From positions 1 to 64,000 of the forward strand of contig CAZVYN010000008.1 in NCBI GenBank assembly GCA_964631125.1: 64,000 nt of DNA, given 5' to 3'. Below are positions 50,572 through 60,200 of the stretch, piece by piece. The notes below the pieces were generated by a model. The model was not told where the DNA came from and ran no database searches. It saw only the letters and a program-made list of their open reading frames with translations. The position numbers and the translations under genes were made by a program. Origin of the DNA: CAZVYN01 sp964631125 (GTDB taxonomy: Bacteria > Eisenbacteria > RBG-16-71-46 > CAIMUX01). Numbering within the stretch: position 1 is the stretch's first letter; the number at the start of each line of letters is the position of its first letter.

Positions 50572-53500
50572 ATGACTTCATCGCAGGATCACGATCCGTC
50601 CGACGAGACCGACGAGACCGTCGGTTCCCATTCAGCGCCCCCACCGGCCGACTCGAGCGCCAGCTTCCACCCCGGCGACCTCCTCGCCGATCGCTATCGC
50701 ATCGAGTCGTTCCTCGCGCGAGGCGGGATGGGGGAGGTGTACCGCGCGCTCGACGTGGAGCTCGGTGTTGCCGTTGCGCTCAAGACGATCCGTCCCGAGA
50801 TCGCGGCGGATCCGGCGGCGCTGCGGAGTTTCAAGCAAGAGGTGTTGACCGCACGGTCGGTCACGCACTCCAACGTTTGCCGCATCTACGATCTCTGGCG
50901 ACACCACGACGACGCGCGCGATGTCTCGTTCCTCACGATGGAGTTCTTGCCGGGCGAGACGCTTTCATCTCGGCTGCGCTCCGGCGGAAAGTTGAACGGC
51001 GCCGAGGCGTTGCCGATCGTGCGGCAGCTCGCCGACGGACTGGATGCGGCGCATCGAGCGGGGATCGTCCACCGTGACTTCAAGAGCGCGAATGTGATCC
51101 TCGCGCCCGGCAAGGGCGCGGAGCGCATCGTGATCACTGACTTCGGACTGGCGATGGCGGCGGAGTGGACGGGGGACGACGTCGCCGTCGGCGGAGCGGT
51201 GGCAATCCTCTCGGGCGATACGGATGCGACCGTCGACTCGCTCGATCCACGCGGAGCGCAGATCTGCGGGACGCCGGCCTATATGGCGCCGGAGCAGGTG
51301 CGCGGCGAGCGCGTCGGGCCGGCGGCGGATCTCTATGCGCTCGGCGTCACGCTCTTCGAGATGCGGACGGGACAATTGCCGTTCCGCGGGAGGTCGCCCC
51401 TCGAGACGGCGCAACTCCGCCTCACGACGCCCCCGCCTCGTCCGAGCTCGATCGCGGAGCTGGAGCCCGAGTGGGAAGTAGCGATCCTCAGGCTCCTCTC
51501 GCTCGATCCCGCGGAGCGGTTTGCGAGCGCGGGCGAGGCGGCGCAATCTCTCGTCGCGAACGTCAACCGGGCGGACGGAGCGCCGGCCGCTCTCGTTTCT
51601 CCCTCCTCTCGCCCGAGACACTCGCTTCCGGCGGAACACGACGCATTCGTCGGAAGGCGAGATGTCCTTTCCTCTCTCTCCGCGCTCTTGGAGCCCGCGC
51701 CCGCGTTGGTCACGCTGCTCGGCATCGGCGGCACAGGCAAGACACGTCTCGCGCGCCGTTACGGATGGGAGAGTCTCGAGCGTTGGCCGGGCGGGGTCTG
51801 GTTCTGCGATCTAGCAGACGCGCGCGATGGGAACGGGATCGCCTCGGCGGTCGCCGCGGCGCTGGGCGTCTCGCTGACCAGAGGCGATCCGGTAGACCAG
51901 TTGGGGCACGCGATCGCGGGGCGCGGGCGGGCGCTCCTTATCTTGGACAATTTCGAGCAGATCACCGCGGAGGCGGAGGCGACGCTCGGGCGGTGGCGCG
52001 CACGCGCGAGGGAGACGTCGTTTCTCGTCACGACGCGCGAACGCCTCCAACTGGGCGGAGAGAGTGTGGTCGAGGTCGAGCCGCTGGATCCCGAGACCGA
52101 GGCGGTCGAGCTGTTCCGAGAGCGGGCGCGAGCGCAGCGGCCGGGGTTCGAAGTGACCGATGAGAACCGGGCGGCGGTGATCGAGATCGTTCGGCTGCTC
52201 GATGGCCTGCCGCTCGCCATCGAGCTCGCGGCGTCACGCGTGCGCCTGCTGTCGCTCGAGCAGTTGCGTGAGCGGTTGGGCGATCGGTTCGCGGTGCTCG
52301 CCAGCTCGAAACGGGGGCGACACGGAACTTTGCGCGCGGCGCTGGACTGGTCGTGGTCGTTGCTCACGGCTTGGGAGCAATCGGCGGTGGCGCAGGCGTC
52401 GGTTTTCCAGGGTGGGTTCACGCTGGAGGCGGCGGAGGCGGTGATCGATCTGTCGGGGTTCGAAGACGCGCCGATGGTCTTGGATGTGATCCAGTCGTTG
52501 GTGGACAAGAGTTGGTTGCGGGCGCGAGTGGTGCTGCAGGCGCCGCGGTTTTCGATGTACACGACGGTGCAGGAGTATGCGGCGGAGAAGGAAACCGCGG
52601 AACTTCGTTCCGCGGTTACAGCGCACGGCGCCTACTTCGCCACGAAGGGCGCGGAGAAGGCAATCACTGCGCTGAGCCGCCGAGGCGGGGTCGCGCGACG
52701 AGCGGCGCTACGCGTAGAGCTCGACAATCTGATCGCGGCTTGCCGCGCCGCGCTCGCGGCTGGGAACGAACAGGTCGCAGGACTGACCTATGTCGCGGCC
52801 GCTCATGTGCTCGCTCTCCAGGGGCCGGCCGGCGCCTCGGTGGAACTCGGGCTGAACGTGCTGGGCGTCTCGAGGGATCCAACCCTGCGTGCCCGCGTGC
52901 TCTCCGCGTTGTCCTTCGCGGAAAGAGCGGCAGGCAAGATGCGAGCGGCGCAGCTTCACTGCGAGGACGCCGTCGCCATCTATCGCGCCGCGGGCGCCCG
53001 CAGTTCCGAGGGGGACGCGATCCTGAGTCTCGGCACGCTCTGTTTCGATCAAGCTCGGATGGACGAGGCTCGATCCCACATGGAGGCGGCGCTCACGATC
53101 AGCCGCGAGGGGAGAATCCGGAATCTGGAGTGCGGGTCGCTCCAGCTCCTGGGTCTGTTCCAGCGACGGTTGGGACAGTCGGAGCAAGCGCGATCGAACC
53201 TCGAGGCCTCCCTCGCCATTGCGCGCGAGAAGGGATACTGGCGCTTCGAGGCAGCCGCGCTCGGCAACTTAGGCATGATCCTACGGGACCTGGGTCGATT
53301 CGAGGAGTCCCGTTCGGCCTATGAGGCCACGATCGCGATCCACCGCGAAACGGGCGAACGGGGAGGCGAGGGCATCACGCTCGGCAACCTCGGAGCTCTG
53401 CAAGCCGAGCAGGGACGCACCAGCGAGGCGACGTCTTCGATGGAAAAGGCTCTCGCGATCAGCCGCGAAGTGGGAGAACGTCGCTTCGAGGGGCATGTCA

Positions 53501-54027
53501 TTGGAAGCTTGGGTACTCTGTACGTGACGATGGGTCGGCTGGACGAAGCGAGAGTCTCCCTCGAGGCCGCGCTCGCGATCCACCGAGAAACGAACAGCCC
53601 GCGCGGAGAAGGTGACGTGCGCCGCTACTTGGCCAGCCTTTCTTTCCGCGAGGGGCGGCTGGAGGAGGCTCGAGCCCACTTCGAGGCATCGCTCGCCATC
53701 CAACGAACGCTGGGCGACCGAATCTTCGAAGGCGTCACCCTCGGCCTGATCGGATCTCTCCTCGTCGAATCGGGCCAGCCGGCGGAAGCGCGTCGCTTCA
53801 TCGACGACGGCATCGCGGTTCTCCGTGAAGTCGGCGACCGCTTGAGACTCGCAACGGGCCTCTGTCACCTCTGTTCGTTGGAGCTCGAGGAAGGGAATCT
53901 CGACGCGGCGCGGACGGCTCTGGCCGAGGCCGAGGAGATCTCCGGGGCGCTCGAGGTAGGAGAATCGGACCTGGAAAGAGACGTCGCGAAGCTGCGCGAG
54001 GCGCTGAGGAAGAAGACGGAGGCCTGA
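50572..54027 (+). CDS. Ser/Thr kinase-ATPase-TPR signalling protein
   Basis: This protein of about 1151 residues starts at ATG 50572; a TTG at 50491 is the only longer start. Residues 40-330 are a Hanks-type kinase: glycine loop ARGGMGEVY, Lys71, HRD (167-169, IVHRDFKSANV), DFG (190), APE-like YMAPEQ. Residues 360-650 are a STAND-like ATPase: Walker A GIGGTGKT (Lys390) and Walker B ALLILDNFEQ. Residues 700-1140 are about ten TPRs of 40 residues (EGDAILSLGTLCFDQARMDEA and similar). No membrane segment is seen. It is a close architectural paralogue of the gene at 57292, and is followed 12 nt later by a deacetylase. Confidence 0.9.
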   Translation: MTSSQDHDPSDETDETVGSHSAPPPADSSASFHPGDLLADRYRIESFLARGGMGEVYRALDVELGVAVALKTIRPEIAADPAALRSFKQEVLTARSVTHSNVCRIYDLWRHHDDARDVSFLTMEFLPGETLSSRLRSGGKLNGAEALPIVRQLADGLDAAHRAGIVHRDFKSANVILAPGKGAERIVITDFGLAMAAEWTGDDVAVGGAVAILSGDTDATVDSLDPRGAQICGTPAYMAPEQVRGERVGPAADLYALGVTLFEMRTGQLPFRGRSPLETAQLRLTTPPPRPSSIAELEPEWEVAILRLLSLDPAERFASAGEAAQSLVANVNRADGAPAALVSPSSRPRHSLPAEHDAFVGRRDVLSSLSALLEPAPALVTLLGIGGTGKTRLARRYGWESLERWPGGVWFCDLADARDGNGIASAVAAALGVSLTRGDPVDQLGHAIAGRGRALLILDNFEQITAEAEATLGRWRARARETSFLVTTRERLQLGGESVVEVEPLDPETEAVELFRERARAQRPGFEVTDENRAAVIEIVRLLDGLPLAIELAASRVRLLSLEQLRERLGDRFAVLASSKRGRHGTLRAALDWSWSLLTAWEQSAVAQASVFQGGFTLEAAEAVIDLSGFEDAPMVLDVIQSLVDKSWLRARVVLQAPRFSMYTTVQEYAAEKETAELRSAVTAHGAYFATKGAEKAITALSRRGGVARRAALRVELDNLIAACRAALAAGNEQVAGLTYVAAAHVLALQGPAGASVELGLNVLGVSRDPTLRARVLSALSFAERAAGKMRAAQLHCEDAVAIYRAAGARSSEGDAILSLGTLCFDQARMDEARSHMEAALTISREGRIRNLECGSLQLLGLFQRRLGQSEQARSNLEASLAIAREKGYWRFEAAALGNLGMILRDLGRFEESRSAYEATIAIHRETGERGGEGITLGNLGALQAEQGRTSEATSSMEKALAISREVGERRFEGHVIGSLGTLYVTMGRLDEARVSLEAALAIHRETNSPRGEGDVRRYLASLSFREGRLEEARAHFEASLAIQRTLGDRIFEGVTLGLIGSLLVESGQPAEARRFIDDGIAVLREVGDRLRLATGLCHLCSLELEEGNLDAARTALAEAEEISGALEVGESDLERDVAKLREALRKKTEA

Positions 54028-54039
54028 GGGTTCGGATCG

Positions 54040-55044
54040 ATGCACCTTCTCATCACCATCGACACGGAAGAGGACGACGCTTGGGGCTCGAAGCCGGGCG
54101 TGACAACGGAGAACGTCACGTATCTGGCGCGCTTCCAGGCGCTCTGTGATCGCTATGAGTTTCCGCCGACGTGGCTGACGACGACGGTGGTGCTCGAGGA
54201 TCCGCGGTTCGCGCATACGCTGGGGCCATCGGTTGCCGCGGGGCGCGCGGAGATCGGGGCGCATCTGCATCCGTGGAACTGTCCGCCGTTCGCGAACGGC
54301 GCGCCGCCCGATCCGACCGAGCGCTTCTACGGCTTCGAGATTCCGGTGACCGAGTACCGCGCGAAGATGGAGCGGGTCGTCGAGCGGATCACGCGCGACT
54401 TTGGTGTGGCGCCGGTGAGTCATCGCGCGGGGCGATGGGGGTTCACGCCGGGGATGGTTCCGACCTTGCTCGAGCTCGGCCTGCGCGTCGACACGAGCGT
54501 GACGCCGCATACCTCCTGGCATCGCTCCAAAGGGAAGCGCGACGGCGGGGGCGGGTCGGATTTTCGTGGAGCGCCGTATCTGCCGTACTGGCTCGATCCC
54601 GCGGATGTGCGGAGGCCGGGGAACTCGCAGATGCTGGAGCTGCCGACGACGGTGCTGTTCACGGAGGGGCCGTTCGCGTCGGCGCAGAGTGGGCGGCGGT
54701 TCGTGGATGGGGTGCGATATGGCGCGGTGGGGAAGGTGCTCCAGCGAATGGGGTGGACGGGGAAGATGTTCCGGCCTTGGCATGGGCACGGGGCGAAGGA
54801 GCTGGCCAAGATCGCGGAGCAGGCCGAGGGACTCGGCCTGCCGTATGCCATGCTCATGTTCCACAGTTCGGAGCTGATGCCGGGGGGGTCTCCTTACAAT
54901 CCGGATGCGGCCTCCATCGAGCGGTTGTACGGGCTCTTCGAGGAGCTGTTCACGACGCTGCGATCGCGCGGGGTAACAGGCGCGACGGTGCGGCGGTTCA
55001 GCGAGCCGTACCTGAAGGGGGAGGTCTCGGCGCTTCGGGGCTGA
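54040..55044 (+). CDS. NodB-like polysaccharide deacetylase
   Basis: This 334-residue protein has motif 1 TIDTEEDDAW (Asp8/Asp12 region), motif 2 His75-x-His77 (IGAHLHPW) and motif 3 Arg129 (VSHRAGRWGF), with a later FHSSEL His. These residues form the metal-dependent deacetylase site. No signal peptide is visible, so a cytosolic or GT-linked role (as in WalW-type cell-envelope glycan modification) is possible. It follows the kinase gene by 12 nt and probably shares its transcript. Confidence 0.85.
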   Translation: MHLLITIDTEEDDAWGSKPGVTTENVTYLARFQALCDRYEFPPTWLTTTVVLEDPRFAHTLGPSVAAGRAEIGAHLHPWNCPPFANGAPPDPTERFYGFEIPVTEYRAKMERVVERITRDFGVAPVSHRAGRWGFTPGMVPTLLELGLRVDTSVTPHTSWHRSKGKRDGGGGSDFRGAPYLPYWLDPADVRRPGNSQMLELPTTVLFTEGPFASAQSGRRFVDGVRYGAVGKVLQRMGWTGKMFRPWHGHGAKELAKIAEQAEGLGLPYAMLMFHSSELMPGGSPYNPDAASIERLYGLFEELFTTLRSRGVTGATVRRFSEPYLKGEVSALRG

Positions 55045-55160
55045 GAGGATTTCTCGAGAAACGCATGTCCATCTCCGCGCCGTTCCTGCGCGTCTTTCGA
55101 TGAGGCCAGCCACCTCAGACGACACAACCGCAGGCACGGAGAGAGAAGGAGAACCTGGAC

Positions 55161-56399
55161 ATGCCCCGCATTTCTGATTCGAAGATCGGCCGGACGGCCG
55201 GACAGTTGGCCGAACGGTCGGCCGGCCCGCTGGCGGGAGTGCTGGCCGGCTTGGCGTTGCTCGGCCTAGTGAATGGGACGGCGCCCGCCCAAGTGGTCGA
55301 GAGCTGGACCCTCACGATCGACAGCTCTACGACCCAACCCGTGGCGACGGGGCTCTTCGCCTTCGACGCGGCGGACGACGTGATCGTCCTGGCGGAGGGC
55401 GCCCTCCGCGCGGGCCAAGAGAGCGAGCCGTACGACCAGGGTTGGTTCGGGCCGGCCGGCCACACTCGGCTGTCGCGGTTCGGCCAGCCGGTCGGCAACG
55501 GAATGCCGTTCGGAGCGCTCGTCGGCGGATTCGGCTCCGATGTGACGCAGTTCGAACAACTGGGACGCCTCGGCGCCTTCGCGGTCGCGCTGACGGAAGT
55601 CGGAGAAGAGTTCCACGTCGCGCTCAACATGTCCGACTCCGACCTCGCCGCACTCGAAGGCTCGGTCACGATCACGTTGATCTACGTTCCGGCGGGGAGT
55701 GCGGATGTTTCGGAGATCACGATCACTGCGGGCAGTCCCGACGAGATCCCGACTGGGTTGACGGCAGATTCCGGAGACAAGTTCGTCGTGCTCCCATACG
55801 CCGCGGTGCGCGCGAATGCGGTCGGCGCCAATCCCTACAGCAACGGCTGGTTCTCCTCGGCGGGTCGGATTCAATTGACGCGCGCAGGACAGCCGGCCGT
55901 GACCGGTCCGTACGGCGCGCTCTACGGCAGATACGCCGGAGGATCCAATTTCTTCATCGGTGACGGCGGGTGTTGGATCACGCAGCCGGCGGATCTCGGA
56001 CAGGAGCTGATGTTGCTCACGAACATGTCGGCGGCCGATCGCGCGACGCTCGTCGGTCGCTACGTCGCCAACGTGATTCGCGTTCCGGCGCCCGCGCCCG
56101 CGGCCGTGCCGGGACCTGACGCGATCGAGTACGGCCTGTCCTCCTCGCCGAATCCGATGAACGGCGCGGCGACGATCCGCTACCAGCTTCCGCAGGCGGG
56201 ACTCGCGCGTGTGCGGATCGCGGATGCGACTGGACGTTGGGTGCGGACTTTGACCGACGGAACCGCTCCGGCCGGCGCGCACGCGATTCAGTGGGACGGC
56301 GCCGACGATCGGGGTGAGTCGCTGCCCGGGGGAATGTACTTCTTCCAACTCAGCACCGATGCCGGTTCGCGCGCGGGGCGGATCGTGATCAGTCGCTAG
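55161..56399 (+). CDS. Secreted protein with two lectin-like modules and FlgD-like tail
   Basis: This 412-residue protein (ATG 55161, AAGGAG nine bases upstream) has a signal peptide (AGVLAGLALLGLVNGTAPAQ), then two tandem copies of a module. Copy one contains DQGWFGPAGHTRL and MPFGALVGGFGS; copy two NGWFSSAGRIQL and GPYGALYGRYAGG. Both end in VALNMSDSD or LLTNMSAADR. The WxxxG...GALxGxxG...N pattern resembles the PA-IL (LecA) galactose-binding fold, suggesting carbohydrate binding. The C-terminus is a FlgD/type-IX-sorting-like tail (SSPNPMNGAATIRY, WDGADDRGESLPGGMYF). It overlaps the convergent sigma factor gene by 11 nt. Confidence 0.65.
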   Translation: MPRISDSKIGRTAGQLAERSAGPLAGVLAGLALLGLVNGTAPAQVVESWTLTIDSSTTQPVATGLFAFDAADDVIVLAEGALRAGQESEPYDQGWFGPAGHTRLSRFGQPVGNGMPFGALVGGFGSDVTQFEQLGRLGAFAVALTEVGEEFHVALNMSDSDLAALEGSVTITLIYVPAGSADVSEITITAGSPDEIPTGLTADSGDKFVVLPYAAVRANAVGANPYSNGWFSSAGRIQLTRAGQPAVTGPYGALYGRYAGGSNFFIGDGGCWITQPADLGQELMLLTNMSAADRATLVGRYVANVIRVPAPAPAAVPGPDAIEYGLSSSPNPMNGAATIRYQLPQAGLARVRIADATGRWVRTLTDGTAPAGAHAIQWDGADDRGESLPGGMYFFQLSTDAGSRAGRIVISR

Positions 56400-57051
56400 C
56401 GCGCGAGAGTTCTCGCCAGAGCCAGCTCTTCGCGAACCGCCAGTCACGGACGACGGTTCGCGTCGCCACTCCCAGAATCTCGGCCGTGTCGTCGAACGTC
56501 ATTCCGCCGAAGTAGATCAGTTCGACGACACGGAGTTTGCGGACGTCTTCGAGGCCGAGACGTTCGAGGGCGCGGTCGAGATCGAGGGCGTCGATCGGCG
56601 TAGCCGAGTTGTTGTCCCAGAGACTCTCGTGCAGGCTGACGCGTTGTTGTTCACCGCCTCGCCTCTGCGCTCGATGCGCGCGCGCGTAGTCGATCAGAAC
56701 CCGCCGCATGGTCGTCGCGGCCAGTGCCAACAGGTGACCGCGGCCCTGCACCTGCGTGTGCGTCTCTCTCGCAAGCCGCAGGTAGGCCTCGTTGGCGAGT
56801 GCGGTGGGCCGGAGGGTGTGTTCGGCGCGCTCCCTCCGCATCAAGTGGCTCGCGAGCCCGCGGAACTCGTCGTAGACCAACGGCAAGAGATCATCGAGCG
56901 TGCTCGGCTCGCCTTCGGTCACCTGTTCGAGGACATCCTGCGCGAAGCGCTCGATGGCGGAGGCTTCTTCGGGGGTGGCGCTGGGCGTGGCGCTGGGTGC
57001 GGCGCTGGGTGCGGCGTCTGGCGCGCGATCAGGACGTTCGAACTCTTTCAT
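56389..57051 (-). CDS. ECF-type sigma factor
   Basis: This 220-residue protein starts at ATG 57051 (GGGAGA upstream); the longer frame continues into the palindromic repeat. An Ala/Pro-repeat N-terminus leads to sigma-2 (DLLPLVYDEFRGLASHLMRR, ALANEAYLRLARE, TTMRRVLIDYARAHRAQ) and sigma-4 (LRVVELIYFGGMTFDDTAEILGVATRTVVRDWRFAKSWL). It resembles the ECF group common in Planctomycetota and Acidobacteriota (TIGR02999 type), which lacks an anti-sigma factor and is often paired with a Ser/Thr kinase, matching the adjacent kinase gene at 57292 on the same strand. Confidence 0.92.
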   Translation of the reverse strand: MKEFERPDRAPDAAPSAAPSATPSATPEEASAIERFAQDVLEQVTEGEPSTLDDLLPLVYDEFRGLASHLMRRERAEHTLRPTALANEAYLRLARETHTQVQGRGHLLALAATTMRRVLIDYARAHRAQRRGGEQQRVSLHESLWDNNSATPIDALDLDRALERLGLEDVRKLRVVELIYFGGMTFDDTAEILGVATRTVVRDWRFAKSWLWRELSRASD

Positions 57052-57133
57052 GCCGTTTCTCCCGATGAGGCGTCTTGCGAGTTCGACCGAGGGTACACGC
57101 GAAGGCGTTTCGCGGGTGGCATCGAGGGAGTTG

Positions 57134-57193
57134 GGGCTTGTGAAAAATGGTGCAACTATTGCCGGCAACAGTTGCACCATTTTTCACAAGCCC
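57134..57193. repeat. 52-bp dispersed palindrome, copy 3 (60 bp with flanks)
   Basis: All 52 bases match copy 2 at 18013. The symmetry extends four more bases on each side (GGGC...GCCC), giving a 60-bp near-perfect palindrome. It lies between the kinase gene stop (57292) and the sigma factor start (57051), both on the reverse strand, so it could terminate the kinase transcript or separate it from the sigma gene. Confidence 0.9.
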
Positions 57194-57216
57194 GGGCGAT
57201 CCCCCGAGGCGTCCGC

Positions 57217-57295
57217 GCGTCTCATGCGCGTCTCATGCGTCTCATGCGTCTCATGCGTCCATGCGTCCATGCGTCCATGCGTCCATGCGTCTCAT
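57217..57295. repeat. Array of nine 8/9-bp repeats supplying a stop codon
   Basis: Units GCGTCTCAT (x5, one as 11-mer GCGCGTCTCAT) and GCGTCCAT (x4) run head to tail. The gene-proximal unit contains the TGA stop of the kinase (57292-57294, reverse strand), and the rest extends into the 3' region. Confidence 0.9.
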
Positions 57296-60200
57296 GCGCG
57301 AGTCGCGCTCGCCCACTTCACCATCTCCCCCAAGCTCCGCGCAGCGCCGCGTTCATACGCGGCGGTGAACGGCTCGTCGCCGATTCTCTCGCGAATCGAG
57401 AGGCGCGCGGCGTCGAACATCCTTCGTTGGCCGTCGAGCAGCGGCAGGCGCTCCTGCTCGTAGGCGCGATCGAGTCCACCGAGCGTTTCGGCGAATGACG
57501 CCGGATCTCCCATCGCGTCGGCCAGACGACCGAGCGCGAGCAAAACCGAGCAGACGCCCGACGAATTGCCGAGCTTGGAGCGGATGCGCAGCGACTGGAC
57601 CAGATGTGTGCGCGCCTCGTCGAAGCGGCCGAGCGCCGTGCAGGTGTCGCCGAGATTGTGCAGGCAGAGCGCCATGCCGGGCGCATCCCGCGCTTCGCGG
57701 TGCACTTCGAGGGCTTCTTGGATCGGCGCGAGCGCTTCCTGCGGACGTTGCAGGATCTCCAGTGCGCGGCCGATGCTGAGCAGCGCTTTGGACGCGCCCA
57801 AACGGTCGCCCAACTCGCGGCTGAGGCGGAGTTGTTCCTCGAAGAGCGCCTTGGCCTCGGCGTGCTGACCGCGGACGCCGTGAATCGCGGCCATGTTGCC
57901 CACGCTGGTGGCGACTCCCGCGCGGTCCCCCACTTGCTCGAAGAGATCGCGGGCCTCGCGCCACTGCGCTTCCGCTAGATCGATCTCGAGGGCGAACCAG
58001 CTGACGGCGCCGGCGTCGCGCAGCCCGCGCGCGAGAGCCGCGGGATCGCCGAGTTCTCTCGCCATCGCAATCATCCGGAGCGAGGCGTCGTCGGCGGCGG
58101 GGCGATCCTCGAGCATCGCCAAGGTGCGAGCGAGTCCTCCCCACACGGCGATGCGGTCTTTCGGATCGACCGCCGCTCCGTCCAACGGCAACTCGAGCAC
58201 GCGGCGGAGGTAGGCCACGCCCTCTCGCCAATACCCGGCCATGCTCCAGTAGCGGCTGAGTCCAGCGGCCAGGGTGTAGACGCGCCGGGCCCACCGTCGG
58301 CGCAGGCAGATCTCCAACGCGTCGACCAGATTGGTGTGCTCGACGTCCATGCGCGCCAGCCATTCCAAACTCAGCCCCTGCTCGCTGGCCTTCGGCGAGA
58401 GCATCTGTGTGAGTTGATCGACGTAGCGACCCTCGGTTCGCTCCGGTTCCTCGTCGCGTCGCGCGAGACGATCGCGGGCGAAGCGTTGGATCGTCTCCAG
58501 GAAGCGGTATCGAGCCTGACGACCGCCGTCGAGATTCTCCACCTCGACGAGTGAGCGCTCGACCAGACGCGCGAGTAGATCGCACTGCTGCCAGGTCGAC
58601 AGGCCGTCGCGCGCGCAGACCGCCTCTGCGAGTTCGAGTGTCCATCCGCCGCGAAACACCGACAGACGCTCGAAGAGCAGTCGCTCCGAGCGGCCGAGGA
58701 GTCGATAGCTCCAACTCACCACGCCGGCAAGCGAGCGGTGGCGCTGCGGTCCGCGTCGCTCGGGCGTCCCGAGCGAAAGCGGGTTGGCGCGGAGTCGCGC
58801 GAGGATCTCTTCGGCCGGCAGGGCGCGCGAGTGCCCGGCGGCGATCTCGATCGCGAGCGGCAGCCCATCCGCACGGCGGCAGATCTCGGCGACGGTGGCG
58901 AGCTGTTCGTCGCGCAGTTGGAAAGACGGTTGCCGCGACCGTGCTCGCGCGACAAACAGTCGGACCGCCTCGCAGGAGCGCAGCGCGACGGGGTCGTCGG
59001 TTTCGGCCGGGAGTCCGAGCGGCGGTAGCACGTAGACCTGCTCATCCGGCGAACCGAGCGGCGCGCGGCTTGTCGCGAGCACCGAGACGCCGCGGCAGTT
59101 CTCCAGCAAGTCCGCGATCCATCCACCGGCTGCCTCCAGCAGATGTTCGCAGTTGTCGACCACGAGGAGCGCTTGCCGGTCGCCGAGCAAGCGTGTGACC
59201 GCCTGTGCGCGCGAATCGCCCGAAGCGCCTCCCTGGACATCGCGAACGCCGAGGGCGCGCGCCGCCAGGCCGCCGATCTGCTCTCCACTCTGTTCCCCAC
59301 TCTCGATCGTCGAGAGGTCGACGAACCAGATTCCGTCGGGAAAGCGCGCCGCGGAGCGGGCGGCGGCTTCCAAGGCGAGGCGCGTCTTGCCGGCGCCTCC
59401 TGGGCCGGTCAGCGTCAGAAGTCGATGGCCGCCGAGGAAAGTCTCCACCTCCGCGCGTTCGCGTTCGCGTCCGATGAACTCGGAGAGACGGCGCGGGAGA
59501 TTGCCGCGCGCGGCGGAGGAGTCGACCGACTCGACCGCGAAGAGCGCTCGGGCTCGCAAACGCAGGAGCTCCTCGTCCAAGACGCGCCGCGCGTCGGCCG
59601 CGGAGGGTCTCGTCTCCGCGTCGAGCGAGATGAGTCCGTGCAGTAGGTCCACGATCGGACGCGCCAGCGTGTCGGGCAGCGCGCTCCAGTCGATGTGCGC
59701 GCCGGCTTCGGGGCCCGAGGCGTCGACCGGCGAACGGTGATCGAGGGCGGCGCGCCGGGCGAGACACTCGTAGAGCACACAGCCGAACGACCAGAGGTCG
59801 GACGCCTCAGTGAGGGCGTCGCCGCGCGCCTGTTCGGGGCTCATGTAGCCGACGGTGCCGCACGGGCTCCCCGACGCGCCGGGATTGGTCTCGGGAGTGA
59901 ACGCGAGACCGAAGTCCAAGACCTTCACCCATCCGTCGGGCGTCACGCGGATGTTCTGCGGCTTCAGATCGCGGTGCACGACGCCTTGGGCGTGCGCAGC
60001 CTCGAGCGCGGCGGCGATCTGCCGTCCGAACTCGAGCGACGCGGCCAGCGGGACTTCCTCCGAGCGCAGCCTCTCGGCCAGTGTGGCGCCCGGCACATAC
60101 TCCATCGTCAAGAACGAAGCGGTCTCGGAGGCGCCGTCGATGCGTTGCTGACTCTCGATCTCGACCAGCTCCTCGAACGAATAGACCTGCGCGACATTGG

